Below are positions 35,341 through 46,782 of a stretch of DNA of 64,000 bases, in pieces. Positions within the stretch are counted from its first letter, which is position 1; each line of letters starts with the position of its first letter. The notes below the pieces were generated by a model that worked only from the letters and a program-made list of their open reading frames with translations, was not told the origin of the DNA and searched no databases. The DNA is from Agrostemma githago. Lineage: Eukaryota; Streptophyta; Magnoliopsida; Caryophyllales; Caryophyllaceae. The DNA lies in NCBI GenBank assembly GCA_958450325.1, contig OY288261.1, positions 10,445,113 through 10,509,112 on the forward strand. The letters are read 5' to 3'. A program made the translations under genes and the position numbers.

Positions 35341-37825
35341 CGAATGGCATGACGGTGTAGCAATAAGTACCCCAAGGTGTGGTGAAGGTTGTCTTACTCA
35401 TATCTTCTTCCGCCATCTTGATCTGATTATACCCGGCATACCCGTCCATGAATGATAGAAGAGCATGATCGGCTGTGTTATCCACCAGTATGTCGATGTG
35501 TGGTAACGGAAAATCATCTTTCGGGCTTGCCTTGTTAAGATCCCGAAAATCCACGCATACCCGCACCTTACCGTCCTTTTTAGGAACCGGCACGATGTTT
35601 GCAACCCAGTCCGGATATTCGGACACTTGTATGAAGCCGGCTTTGAACTGTTAATCGACTTCTTCTTTTACCTTGAGAGACCACTCGGGCCTCATTCGGC
35701 GGAGCTTTTGCTTAACCGGTTTGCACCCGTCTTTAATCGGTATGTGGTGCTCGGTTATCTCCCGGTCTATCCCCGGCATGTCCTTGTAGGACCATGCGAA
35801 GACATCCTTGAACTCTTGGAGGAGGTTCGCGAATTGTTGTTTCTCCCCGGGATCTAAAGATAACCCTATCTTAAGTATCTGAGGCTCTAAGGTTGTTCCC
35901 ACATTAATGGACTCGGTCTCTTCAATTACCGGATTCCGGGATTCTCTTTGCTCTAGTTGCTCGATCAGATGTGGAGGTAAGGGTACCTGTTCGTCGGGTT
36001 TCTCAATGTCATTGCATAAAATATTTTTGAAAGCAGAATTTAAAAAAGACAAGTCGTAAGCAAAACGGTTGTTATTATTGATTGAAAACTTTGAAAACAG
36101 CTCGAAAAGAGCAGCCATCTGATCATTGGTCAGTGGCGGAATTGGTAAGGCACTCGGGACAGACCCCGAAGTGCCAGCAGCAGGAATGACAAAAGGGAGA
36201 GGGGTTACAGGAGTGACTCTAGCACCGACTTCCCTAGACTCGACCTCAGACTCTGACTCAGACTCCGACTCATACTCGGACTCAGACTCAAGCATGTCTC
36301 CCTCTCCAGTGACCAGCTTGTAGATCCTCCCTTGACTGTCAGTCCACTTGACAGTCTTCCTCCAGGCCCTATTTCCCATCTCGGAACCAACATCCGAGAT
36401 CAGCTTGGTCGGGTCAAACCTGTTGCTGCGGAGAATCAGGTTGACCAAGTCTTCCTTTGGAGTCGGGGCTATGGTGTCTTCCCCGAAAAGTAGCCCCAGC
36501 GTGGGCTCAGCATTGTCAGCTCCATCAGACTGGATGAGGGCGAACACATCATCCGGGATATAGTTGCAGTCCCGGACCAATTGGGTCCCGAGGTGCATAG
36601 CGTTGGGTTGGTATAGACCAACCTGAATAGCCCCAAACACCGGTGTGACAAAGTAGTCAGTCAATCGTGGGCTGTAAGGGCTCAAATGGATACCCTTAAT
36701 GATGTTGCAGGCCTTTTCGATTCCTGCTTGGACAACGTTGTCCGGAGTGGTGGCATAACCAAGGCCGAAGTGAGAGTCTTTGTCCTTAAGGACCTCGATA
36801 ATCTTCCCAACTGGAAGATTGGGTCGAGAGGTAGCCCCCGGAAAGTACCCTAGGTTTTGGAGCATCGTGTCGATACTCGTAGTGAAGTAGGGCCTAAAAA
36901 GGTACTCTTCCTCGATCATCCCCACAAAATCGAACCCCCAGAGGTCCGTGCAGCCCGTGGCGTTACAGCTAGCCACAGTCATTGGGGTTGCCTCCAAAGT
37001 AATGACATTGTCGAGGAAAGGCATCTTGATCTTTCGGTGGAGGGTGGAGGACACCACTTTGACCGCGTGAATCCATGGCCTCCCTAGGAGGAAGTTGAAG
37101 GATGAGGTGAAATCGATCACCTGGAACTCAAGCTCCTTTTCTATCGGGCCCGTTATAATGGTCAGCTTTATGGCCCCAGCTACCGACTTTGGGCTCCCAT
37201 CAAAGGCTTGGATGGTCTGAGCTGTCGGGATATAATCGGCCTCGGTAATGCCGAGGGCTTTGGCGGTCCTTAAAGGAAGGACATTCACAGCAGACCCATC
37301 ATCAACTAGGGTCATTGGAAGGTATTTTCCTCGGCAGATCACCGTAATGTAGAGGGCCAGACTATGGGAGGCCCCGAACGGCGGTAGGTTGGCTTCCGAG
37401 AAAGTGATCATTGGGCCTCCTTCCTTAGTTTTGCCCTTCAGGTGGGGCAGGACCGTGGCTACCATTTCAGCACGGGTAACTAAAGAGTCGATCTTGATTT
37501 GATCGAGAGCCTTAGTGAGTGCTTCTCGATGTTCTTGTGAGCTAACTAGGAGTTACCATATGGTGAGGTCAACTCGGGTCTTCTTTAGTTGCTTCACGAG
37601 AGCCATTTCAGCAGTCGGCTCCTCAGGGGTGACTTCCGTCCCGAGGGGTTCAGTGACGGTTGTCGGGATTGAGGTGTCCCTAGAGCTAGTGGCCTGATAG
37701 GGACGACCAAGGTGGTTACTGGCTAAGACTCGGAATTTAGTCTTACGGATCTCCTAGGAGGTGATGGGCACAGTTTCCCCTTTAGCGAGGTAGACATCGT
37801 CCTCGTCGTCAAACCAGATCCCGTT
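35341..37825 (-). pseudogene. Protease, Ser/Glu linker and N-terminal half of RT (element C)
   Basis: The frame is continuous with gag but has in-frame stops at 37754-37756 (TAG), 37553-37555 (TAA) and 35651-35653 (TAA). The aspartic protease shows LVDDGSAVNVL (active-site Asp in DDGS) and FNFLLGRPWIH. A linker of about 300 residues follows, with an ESESEYESESESESE run encoded at 36230-36295. The RT then begins (LLQEFKDVFAWSYKDMPGID, KPVKQKLRRMRPEW) and, after the TAA, continues with VPVPKKDGKVRVCVDFRDLN and ends at MPFGL where element E is inserted. Protease would cut the polyprotein; RT copies the RNA. The long linker between protease and RT is a feature of the Ogre/Tat branch, where Ogre places an intron; I see no need for one here. 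Confidence 0.9.
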
Positions 37826-39040
37826 CTATTGCGGGATAAATGGGGAGATAAGATGAGAGCAATCAATCACCTCCCCGACAAAGATGGCATGGGAGCTGAA
37901 AGGGTTTTCCTTGTTACTCGGCTTATCTCCAGGTAGCGGGATTTTACCGCTCTCAATCAAGTCCTGAATCAAGTGCTTAAGCTTCCAGCACTTTTCGGTA
38001 TCATGCCCATTGCCTCGGTGATATTGGCAATAGGCTTGGGCATTGTAGTTCTTGGAGCGTCGCTCGACCGGAACTTCAGGAGTTGGGCCTATCGGTTGGA
38101 TTAGGCCCTTTGAGGATAGCCTTTGTAAGGCATAGGTATAGATGGTACGTATATCAGTGAAAACCCGAGGTGGGGTGTTCTTCTTGGACGGGGCATCTAG
38201 TAGATTAACCGCGTCAAAAATGCTGTGGGTTGCAGCTTGGGGCTTAGTGGTGGAAGAGGAAGCCCCTTGGTATCCCTTGCTAGAGGCCTTAGTAAGGCCC
38301 TCTAGTCTCAGGTCGTCTTCAATTCTCATACCCATTTCAGTAAGGGTGGTGAAATTGGGTATGACAGCGTAACGGAGATGAACCCGGTATGAGGGGAGGA
38401 GATTCTTGACGAAAGCCTCCACCAAAGTCTTCTCACTGGGCTTATCGACCAGTTTCACGCTATCGGCCCTCCAGCGTTGAAGGTACTTAGTAAAACCTTC
38501 CTTTGGCTCTTGGGCCATAACCTCCAAAGATCGCATTGTGGTTTGGATCTCGGTGTTGTCAGCATAGTTCTGAGCAAACTCGGTGGCCACATCATCCCAA
38601 GTAGGGTATTTTTTCGGGTCTAGCCTGTAGTACCAGGCCCGTGGGTGCTTCTCAAGGGACGCAGCAAAAAGATTCTTGAACATTGTAGAATCTACTCCCT
38701 TGATGGCCATGAATTCTTTGAAGGCCCGTACATGTAGTAACGGGTCTTCGGTTCCTTCAAACATCGGTAAGCCAGTGAGGTTCAGGTTTGGGGGTAGCTT
38801 GTCGTTCACCGGGGCATACTCACGGCTATTTTCCCGATGGATGTTGTTACTCCCAGCTAAATGCACTTGTTCCTCTAGTCGGTGCACCGCACTAAGTAGT
38901 TCAGCTAGAGACCCAGTAGCCTCGGTATTAGGAGTCCTTTGCTCCACTGCAGCCATACGAGCAACAATAGCCACTTGACCAGCCCTCATTTCTGTCAGTT
39001 GGGCTTCAATGTCGGTTTGTTTGACGACCATGGCGTCCAC
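37826..39040 (-). CDS. gag: Gag polyprotein (element C)
   Basis: 404 codons are open from the ATG at 39040. The reading frame upstream is open only to about 39083 (a TAG lies before it), so this ATG is the best start, though the element A homologue suggests some 20 extra N-terminal residues in the ancestor. It contains the retrotransposon gag core (LPPNLNLTGLPMFEGTEDPL, AWYYRLDPKKYPTWDDVATE, GFTKYLQRWRADSVKLVDKP). Near residue 338 it has a zinc-knuckle-like CQYHRGNGHDTEKC, that is C-x2-H-x4-H-x4-C rather than the usual CCHC, as I recall for Tat Gags. It ends at TAG 37826, in the same frame as protease, so it may originally have been one polyprotein. Confidence 0.85.
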   Translation of the reverse strand: MDAMVVKQTDIEAQLTEMRAGQVAIVARMAAVEQRTPNTEATGSLAELLSAVHRLEEQVHLAGSNNIHRENSREYAPVNDKLPPNLNLTGLPMFEGTEDPLLHVRAFKEFMAIKGVDSTMFKNLFAASLEKHPRAWYYRLDPKKYPTWDDVATEFAQNYADNTEIQTTMRSLEVMAQEPKEGFTKYLQRWRADSVKLVDKPSEKTLVEAFVKNLLPSYRVHLRYAVIPNFTTLTEMGMRIEDDLRLEGLTKASSKGYQGASSSTTKPQAATHSIFDAVNLLDAPSKKNTPPRVFTDIRTIYTYALQRLSSKGLIQPIGPTPEVPVERRSKNYNAQAYCQYHRGNGHDTEKCWKLKHLIQDLIESGKIPLPGDKPSNKENPFSSHAIFVGEVIDCSHLISPFIPQ

Positions 39041-40278
39041 GGAGGTCTCAGATTGTTCAGAGCTGCTTCCATTTTGCGGCTATGTCTGGTGGACGCTGGC
39101 CTGTCTGTAAGAACACCGCGTAATCAGACCCAGATCTCGAAATCATAAAAAGTACATCCCGAGCGACGAAAAAGAAGGGACCAAGTGAAAAAGACTCGAG
39201 AAAAACACCTAGACGGATGACTCGTAGGTGGTATGACTTCCTTAGGACTTGGCTTTGTGGGCCTAGTCCCGTTCGAAGGAAGGTCTACGTGAGATTTTTC
39301 CCCAGACTTTTGACTCGAGTGTATAGACGGACTTTCCTTTGTAGGGGTATGCCCTACGCGGGTTGGTCGTGCCTTGACAAATAAGGCGGACTTGGGAAAG
39401 GGAGGAAACTCTTGATGTAAGATCGACGGAGTTTCGACGCTATAAACCTTCGACATACTATGCAAAGACCCGACACACGGATAGACGGTAGGTCCTATGA
39501 TAAGGAAGATTTACTTAGAAAGTTGGATGTTTTGAAATTTTGAAATTTGAATGGAGAATGAAAGAATTTCAGAAGGTTTGAAAAAAATTAGAATTTCGAA
39601 AACTGAGATTAGAATTTTGAAAATTCAGAAAATCGAGGGGGTGTTGGAAATTCGAGAGTCAAAACGGGCAACATGCCGACTAAAGAAAAAGATATTTTTA
39701 GTCAAATCGTTGATCCTAAATTTCGACGGCATTCCGAATTTTGAAAATGGATACTTGGAAAAGACGGGTCCCGAAACGAACTACATTTCGGGTTTTTCAA
39801 AATTTGGTAAAGTTGGGTCCCGAAACGGACAGTATTTCGGGTTTTTCAAAATTTGGTATTTTTTGGAAAGATGCATTTTTGAAATGATGGTTTTTTGAAA
39901 AAAAATGACACGGAAACCAAGTAGCACGTAGTCAAACAAGCATTATAACGACGCTTATGTATGCTTTATACTAAGTCTCGGTCGGTCAAATAGGGTCTAT
40001 ACCAACAACGATGGCTCTCTCGTAAATCAGGACGGACTCCCTAAGCCGAGTTGGTCTTAGAACATGCCGCAAAACCCATACGAGTTCGGCCATAGAAGTA
40101 TTTAGCGCACCCATTTAGGAATGCACCGCGGTATAGTGGGACGCCGGTCACAAGTAACCAGCCCGGGCAAATTTGGGTTACGCATGAATCATTAAACTAA
40201 TGCGTGCACACTAATATACGAACGATTTCTCTTCGAGTCTCACCCTAGGAACCTCGATGACATGTGGTACATCATGTA
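39041..40278 (-). other. Element C leader, non-coding
   Basis: Between primer site and gag. Contains blocks shared with the leaders of A (about 4730-5160) and B (about 60000-60300), such as GTAAGATCGACGGAGTTTCGACG at 39417-39440, and a TTTCGGGTTTTTCAAAATTTGG direct repeat (about 39786-39860). No gene seen. Confidence 0.7.
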
Positions 40279-40299
40279 TCCCCAGCGGAGTCGCCAAAT
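40279..40299 (-). other. Primer binding site, tRNA-Arg type (element C)
   Basis: On the minus strand TTTGGCGACTCCGCTGGGGA, a perfect complement of the plant tRNA-Arg 3' end, directly after the LTR. Confidence 0.9.
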
Positions 40300-41384
40300 T
40301 GTGGACATGACGTAGGTCCACCCCGACGCGGCCACGCGCGGGTTTGGGTAGGCGAATGAATCTCGTGGTAAGATTGATCTCGGGTTCGAAATTTAAGTCA
40401 AAGTTGGAGTCGCCACCGAATTTATGGGAATTCGGACCCATTCGAGCCCACTCTATGTCGTCATGGACCGTACACGAAGTATGGCCCATTTCGATTTCAG
40501 AGCTTATGGGGCTCGTCCCTTTGCATTGCAATACCTATACCATCCGCACCGGTTATCGTGTATAGAATGACTCTCGTGCGCCAACGGTTTCGGACATCCG
40601 GAAACCGAGGTTCTGAGTAAATGGTGAGGGTACGTGTTGGGAAGCCCACTAAGGACACCCAACCCCGCCCGCACATAGCGGCCTCTACTAAGACATCATT
40701 CGTGTTCGTGTACGCGCGCTAGTAAAATGACTAAATGATATGCAAACAGCGTTTTTGGCTAACCATGCGAGTTATTGGTTAACTACTTCATTTAATGCAT
40801 CTAGATTATTGTCGGAGTTGTTTAGCATGCGAGGTTCATTTATAAAGCGATAAGCATCAGAATAAACAAAACTCGTAAATAAATACGTACAAAATACACG
40901 GGCGGAAATACAACCCGGCCAATAAAAAAATTACAAACAATAATAAAATGGAATAAATAGAATATAAAAAACGATGAATAGTAGCTAGAAACGGACCCGT
41001 ATACAATAAATGCAAACTAGATCGTAAGTTAGGTAGACGGACGAACTTCGATTGAATACACATTATATTGTGTATTAAACGGAGGACGGAGATATGGAAC
41101 CTAGGCGTGTTGCTAGCCCGATCCCAAATCTCGATGCCTTGTCCCGACTTATCACATCGAAAAATGGCGTCTTGGTTAGCCATATATCGGACACGACTAA
41201 AGAGTCGTCAATATAGGACTAATCGTGAAAGACTACGATCAAAGTCATTAAAGTGTAGTGATATGCATGAGTTTTGAAAAGAGAAAATCACGTGATTGAC
41301 TTTACACGTGACGACCAAAGTCGCAAAAAAAGACGAGACTCGAATGATGCATTAAAGCTCTTGGTTTTCTCGGGCTAGAGGACC

Positions 41385-41610
41385 CACTCGATCGAGTCAT
41401 GGCATGGACTCGGTCGAGTGTGCCTTTAAGGTGGCTACTACCCGGATTTCGTGACGTCACTCGACCAAGTTATGAGGGAACTCGACCGAGTGCACGGCCA
41501 CTCGATCGAGTAATTGCGAGACTCGACCGAGTGGTTGTCAAAATAGCATTCTGCCTCGCTTTTTAGGGTGCTACTCGATCGAGTAGCCTATAGCACTCGG
41601 TCGAGTGCCC
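41385..41610 (-). repeat. Downstream palindrome cluster, C 5' LTR
   Basis: About eight CTCG-N2-CGAG sites with centres AT, AC or GT, roughly 0.9-1.1 kb after the TATA box. Confidence 0.9.
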
Positions 41611-42514
41611 CCTGTACGAGGCATGGTTCGTTTCGTTTTTTATTTGTTTAAAGTCGATGGTAGACCGAGTTGAATAAAAATATTGCATTATTGAAATTCA
41701 ACTTGGTTTTCGCTGCCATAATCGTGTACTATACGATTATGAGACCGTCATCGGGATTGTATGAAAATATGTTATTATGGGATTGAAAAAAATTGATTAG
41801 TGACGAAATTGTAGTCCTCCGCGTCACGACATCGATACTAATCCTAACGGATTATGTGATGTCGATTTTCGCATCAACGGATCTCGCACTATTCTTAGAA
41901 ATGGAGTCCTACGCGTTCAACTATGAGCGACCACGATCTCGTTACGCCCTTGAGTACATTGGGGCGGCGCTCCTCGAAAGGGTGCCACCTCCGTCGTTGC
42001 TCGTAAAGGGATTAAACGGACTTTGGATGGTCGTCATAGTCAAACGTGTTAAGATCCGAACTTTAATATTATTATGTACATATACACGGTATATAAATGT
42101 TAGTAACGATAAGAAAAGAACAAGAAATTAAAAATGCGAAAAGTATAAATGTTAGTGTTAGTGGTAGTATACTAATGTAATATAAAATACGAAAATGTAT
42201 ATATAAAACTCGAGATAGTAAAGATTGAGACGGGGTTTATGACACCCTCAACATACATGCTTAGGAAGGCCTCGGCAATGGACTCGTAATAGTGACGGGA
42301 ACGCGGGAGTATCGAGGATGTATGTAAAGTTATGGTGTGTGTGTGTGTGTGTGTGGATGATTTTGTCGGTTTTTCGAGGGACAATGACTCGGTTTTTGCT
42401 TAGGATGGCTTAGGGTTGTAGTGTAGAGAGGAGTGTAGGACTTAGGGTAGAAATGTAGGGTGTTTATGCATGTGCCAAACTTCAAAACATAAAATGAAGT
42501 GCACAAGGAGGGGT

Positions 42515-42521
42515 ATTTATA
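42515..42521 (-). promoter_or_regulatory. TATA box of the C 5' LTR
   Basis: TATAAAT on the minus strand, 23 bases after the last palindrome of the upstream cluster. Confidence 0.75.
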
Positions 42522-42543
42522 GAGTATACCTCTCGACCTAGGG

Positions 42544-42631
42544 TCACTCGATCGAGTGGCCCTAGTGCACTCGGTCGAGTGCCTTAGAAAACGGGTCAGT
42601 TCCGGATTTTTTGGCTCCACTCGATCGAGTG
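42544..42631 (-). repeat. Upstream palindrome cluster, C 5' LTR
   Basis: Three sites (two CACTCGATCGAGTG-type, one with GGT centre). Confidence 0.9.
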
Positions 42632-43310
42632 GATAAGGTTGACGAGCCATTTTAGGAAATGGTTGACCTTTTTGATTTTTTGAATATTGTGTTTGGGCGC
42701 CAGTTTCTAGAAGCTCTCTAGGCTGATTTTGAGGACGGATTCGTCTTTGACCGGGTTTTGACCCGGTCGCCAAAAGATGGTTTTTATTTTTGGTATCGGT
42801 TTTGGCCCAAATTAGTCTTATTTTACTCGGAACGACCTACTGGGCCTGAATTTGAGGTTGGTTTTGAGATATTTCTACTCCGCTAAAAGTCCACGTCGGA
42901 TATTATTGATTCCGAGCCCATATTCGAGTATACTAAGTCACGTTTGCGTCCGATCATCATCGGATGTTTTGTCGGGAACTGCTATAGACACTAGCAGGCA
43001 AAATGCGGGTGTCTACATATAGTCACACTCATTATGTTGTATAGTCACACTCGCTATGTTGTACAATCACGTAGCTGTAGAATACCTTGGGATTAAGGTA
43101 TCATGCGTATAATCATCTTCATCTTCATGCTTGTTTTATTTTTCATACCTTCTTTTTTTGTTATTATAAAATTATTTATCTTCATTATCCAAAAAAAATG
43201 AAAGTTGAATATGGATGAATGGACGACTGTGACTTTCCTCAGTAACGACATACTAAAAAACGAAAGTATTAATCACATACAAAAGTATTTAAACCAACTT
43301 CATCTTCAAG

Positions 43311-44019
43311 GAGAGAAAATTCGGATGTTACTTGGGCTTGGAGGAAAATTTGTCAGGATAAGGAGAGAATTAAAAATATGTTTGTGAATGGCTGGTGGCA
43401 TTGTTCGTGTTTCCATTATTCGATTGCAAGGGCTTATCATGATATTCGGCTTCAGAGGCCGAAAGTGTCGTGGGCGAGACTTGTTTGGAGTGCTTGGAGT
43501 ATCCCGAGACACAGTTTCATTTCTTGGCTGGTGTTTCGGGGTGCAATAAACACGAGGAAGAAGCTTTTGAGGTTTGGGGTCGCTGATTCTGACCTGTGTT
43601 ATTTTTGTGAGGCTGAGGAGAAGAGTATTGAGCATCTTTTTTTCAGGTGCGTGTGGAGCTCTCGAGTAATTGGTTTTTTATGTGAGTGGGTTGGAAAGCA
43701 AATACCGTGTATTGGCGGGCTTGATTGGGCGTACAAATTGAGGGGATCTAAGCTCCAATGTAATGTGCTTCGAGCTATGGTTAATGCGTCGATTTACTAT
43801 ATTTGGAGACAGAGGAATTTATGCAGAATTGATGGTGTTGTTATGATGCCAATGAGGGCGGCCAAATTGATTAAAGAGGAGATTAAGAGTAGAATTTTGT
43901 GTAAGATCAAATATCCGATAATTGCTAGAGATGCTAGATAGCTACATAAATTGATGTAGTCAAACATTTGTACATTGATCATTCATATATATACACACTT
44001 ACCTTTTACCAAAAAAAAA
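43311..44019 (+). mobile_element. 5'-truncated L1-type LINE (3' end of ORF2, zf-RVT domain)
   Basis: An open frame from 43312 to 43941 contains SDVTWAWRKICQDKERIKN, WARLVWSAWSIPRHSFISWL and DLCYFCEAEEKSIEHLFFRC. This is the zinc-binding reverse-transcriptase-associated region (zf-RVT, C-x2-C...H...C) that ends plant L1 ORF2 proteins. A 3' UTR of about 70 bases and an A run (44010-44019) follow. The 13-base CTTCATCTTCAAG at 43298-43310 recurs at 44020-44032, a plausible target duplication, although the motif is common in this region. Everything upstream of zf-RVT, including endonuclease and RT, is missing, as in abortive LINE insertions. Confidence 0.85.
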
Positions 44020-44900
44020 CTTCATCTTCAAGCTTCATTCATCCAATAAAAAAAATTCTTCATCTTCAAGCTTCGTTCATCCAAAAAAAAAGAACAACTT
44101 CATCTTCCAACTTCATTCATCCAACAAAAAAACATTCTAATTAATATGTTCTAGTTAGAAATATTATTTTGATTGCTTCTAAAAACATTCTAATTAAAAA
44201 AAAGAACAACCCATTTTGTGCGTAATGTTCTTGTAGAATTGCAAGATCACACACTTTCAGTTGTATAGTCACGCTCATTATGCTGTATAGTCACACTCGA
44301 TATGTTGTAGAAGAATACCTTTAGGACTAAGGTATCATGCATTTAATCATCCTCATCCTCATCCTCATCTTCATGCTTGTTTTATTTTTCATACCTTATT
44401 TTTTTGGTATTTATAAAAATTATTCATCTTCATTATCCAAAAAAAATGAAGGTTGAATATGGATGAATGGGCGACTGTGACTTTCCTTAGTAACGACATT
44501 CTTATAAAAACGAAAGTATTAATCATATACAACAGTATTTAAACATTCATTAAATATTCAACTTCCATTCATATTGGTTTCTTTTAGAGTTGATTTCATG
44601 TTTGTAAGAAACGTGACTATACAACATTAGGAGTGTGACTATATAACATGGCGAGTGTGACTATATAAATACGACCACTTTTGGCTACAAACCAATTGGT
44701 GCACAGCTGCGTAGTTTTAAAGATGAAAGGATGAGTGATTTTGCTATAGACCTCGCGTGGTTATGAAACCAGAAAATAGCGATGGAAATATATTTACATT
44801 AGAAAAATTATATCCTTTACATATAGTACGTCAAACATAAAAACATTCTAACCCAGCAAACATCCTCTACATAGAGTACGTTCATCCTAAAGCAAATATT

Positions 44901-45050
44901 TTATCCCATACAAATACTCAAGAGCTTAACGGTGGTCTCTGGTACGTGCGCAACAATACGTTGTCCAATTACGTGGTCGGTCGCTGTATCTTCCACGACC
45001 TTCTTCTTCCCACCACCCCTTTTACCAACATTCCTCTTTCCACCAGCCAT
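44901..45050 (-). CDS. Small basic ORF (49 residues), doubtful
   Basis: The ATG at 45050 gives a Lys/Gly-rich start (MAGGKRNVGKRGGGKKK) and then a less repetitive tail. It lies inside the inverted-repeat element and is the only non-repetitive frame there. I do not recognise it; it may be the N-terminal remnant of an internal transposon gene. Composition alone makes it a weak candidate. Confidence 0.2.
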   Translation of the reverse strand: MAGGKRNVGKRGGGKKKVVEDTATDHVIGQRIVAHVPETTVKLLSICMG

Positions 45051-46140
45051 TTCGCTGCGGCAAAACACACAATCAATCTAAATCACACAATGAATATGAC
45101 TATACAACTGAATATGTGACTACAATGACTGTACATCTGCGTGATTGTACAACATAATGAGTGTGACTGTACAACTTTAACTGTATGACTATACAACATA
45201 ATCAGTGTGATATTACAACATAATGACTGTGATCCTACAACTTAACGAGTGTGATTAATCCTTCTTCATCATCCCTTCAGCTTCGTGCTTATTCTTCTGC
45301 TGATTGGGCAGGTGATGTCATATCACCAACACGGCATACTTAAAACGACAACCCTACTTAAGATGCTGAAACCGCACTAAAGCTTTGAAAGAGACGTTCC
45401 CCTCATCCAACAACCTTCAACTATGTGACTATACAACATAATCAGTGTGATCCTACAACATAATGACTGTGATCATACAACATAACGAGTGTGACTATAC
45501 AACTTAAACTATGTGGCTATACAACCTAATCTCTGTGACTATACAACTAAATTATAATTATTTATACTTTAATCATCATTAGCAAAGATGATTACACACA
45601 CTAATCACTGCAAGAATTTGTGTGATTCTACAATATAATGAGTGTGACTATACAACATCAACTGTTTGACTATACAACTTAAAGTGTGTGACTACAAAAC
45701 TGAAATCGTAAAATGGAAAATAAAAGTCATAGAGTTCATTATACTTCAATCATCATTAGCAAAGTCACATTCATAATTAGATAGATGATTATACCTACGA
45801 ATCAGGGCAAATTATTCAAACAATCATTAAATATTCAACCTCCATTCATCCATTATATAAACATTCATTTATTTTTTTTTGGATAGTGAAGATGAATAAT
45901 TTTATAAATACCAAAAACAAGAAGGTATGAAAAATAAAATAAGCATGAAGATGAAGATGATTAAACGCATGATACCTTAATCCCAAGGTATTCTACAGCT
46001 ACGTGATTCTACAACATAGCGAGTGTGACGGTACAGCATAATGAATGTGACTATACAACTGAATATGTGACTAGAATGAGTGTACAGCTGCGTGATTTTA
46101 CAGCATAATGAGTGTGACTATACAACTGAAAGTGATTAAT

Positions 46141-46782
46141 CTTGCAATTCTGCAAGAACATTACACACTAAATGACTTGTTCATCTTCATTCATCTTCAT
46201 CTTCATCTTCAACATCTCCATCTTCAAGGTTCATTCATCCCACAAAAAAAGAAAAACTTCATCTTCAAACTTCATCTTGAAGATGAAGTTCTTTTTTTGT
46301 GGATAATGAAGATGAATAATTTTATAAACATCAAAAAAAGATATGAAAAATAAAATAAAAGAAGCTTGAAGAAGATGAAGATGATCGAAGATGAAGATGA
46401 AGAAGAAGCTAAAAAAAAGATGAAGATGATCGGAGTTTATGCATAAACATACCTTGTTGTGTTAAAAATAGAGTATGATCAGAGTTGTTGACGGAGTATG
46501 GTTGGAGTTATTAATGGAGCTTATTTGATGGGGTTTTGTTAGAGAGAGATGAATTGAATTGAGGAAATGAATTGAAAATGAGAAGATTGGGAAGGGTAAT
46601 AGGCGGGAGAGTAGAAGAGGGAAGTAATACAGTGATTGATTTGGGTGAGGGGATGTTTGGCAGCCTTAATGGCAGTCTTCCCTTTTTTTTTAATTAAAGG
46701 TCATCCATCCATCTTCGAAGGTCAAGATCAACACTAAGAGACTTGTAGGAAGTTACTAACTTCCTTGATCTATCTATCTATC
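46141..46782. other. CTTCATC/GATGAAG-rich spacer, no gene
   Basis: 46185-46430 is a run of CATCTTC and its complement, including a hairpin at about 46255-46280. From 46440 the sequence is AT-rich with a perfect 17-base palindrome (GGAAGTTACTAACTTCC-type, about 46749-46765). I see no coding capacity. Confidence 0.5.

Larger units (their letters stand above)
19934..43017 (-). mobile_element. Element C: Ogre/Tat-type Ty3/gypsy retrotransposon with degenerate gag-pol and an antisense gene
   Basis: From right to left on the minus strand: 5' LTR (43017-40300), tRNA-Arg primer site (40299-40279), leader, gag, protease, RT, RNase H, archaeal-type RNase H and integrase, then an opposite-strand gene, PPT (22163-22150) and 3' LTR (22149-19934, truncated at its far end). 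Element E interrupts the RT; without E the element is about 15.3 kb. The second RNase H, Arg priming and opposite-strand extra gene together mark the Tat branch (Ogre/Retand-like). The right flank is TATAG (43018-43022); the matching left copy is lost with the truncated LTR end. Confidence 0.9.
40300..43017 (-). repeat. Element C 5' LTR (complete)
   Basis: On the minus strand it starts TGTAGACACCCGC at 43017 and ends TGTCCACA at 40300. TATA box 42515-42521, upstream palindromes 42544-42631, downstream palindromes 41385-41610. Length about 2.7 kb. Confidence 0.95.
43018..46140. mobile_element. Long inverted-repeat element with GTGTGACTATACAAC-type array
   Basis: The block at 43018-43300 (TAGTCACACTCATTATGTTG, then AATACCTTGGGATTAAGGTA, then CTTCATC-rich sequence and a poly-A-like run) returns inverted at about 45770-46140 and in direct orientation, diverged, at about 44240-44570. 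Between the arms, 45060-45720 holds many degenerate copies of GTGTGACTATACAACATAAT. No transposase is visible. The arrangement suggests a non-autonomous fold-back or MULE-like element. Element C (LTR end at 43017) inserted into or beside its left arm, so the left limit is unknown. Confidence 0.55.
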
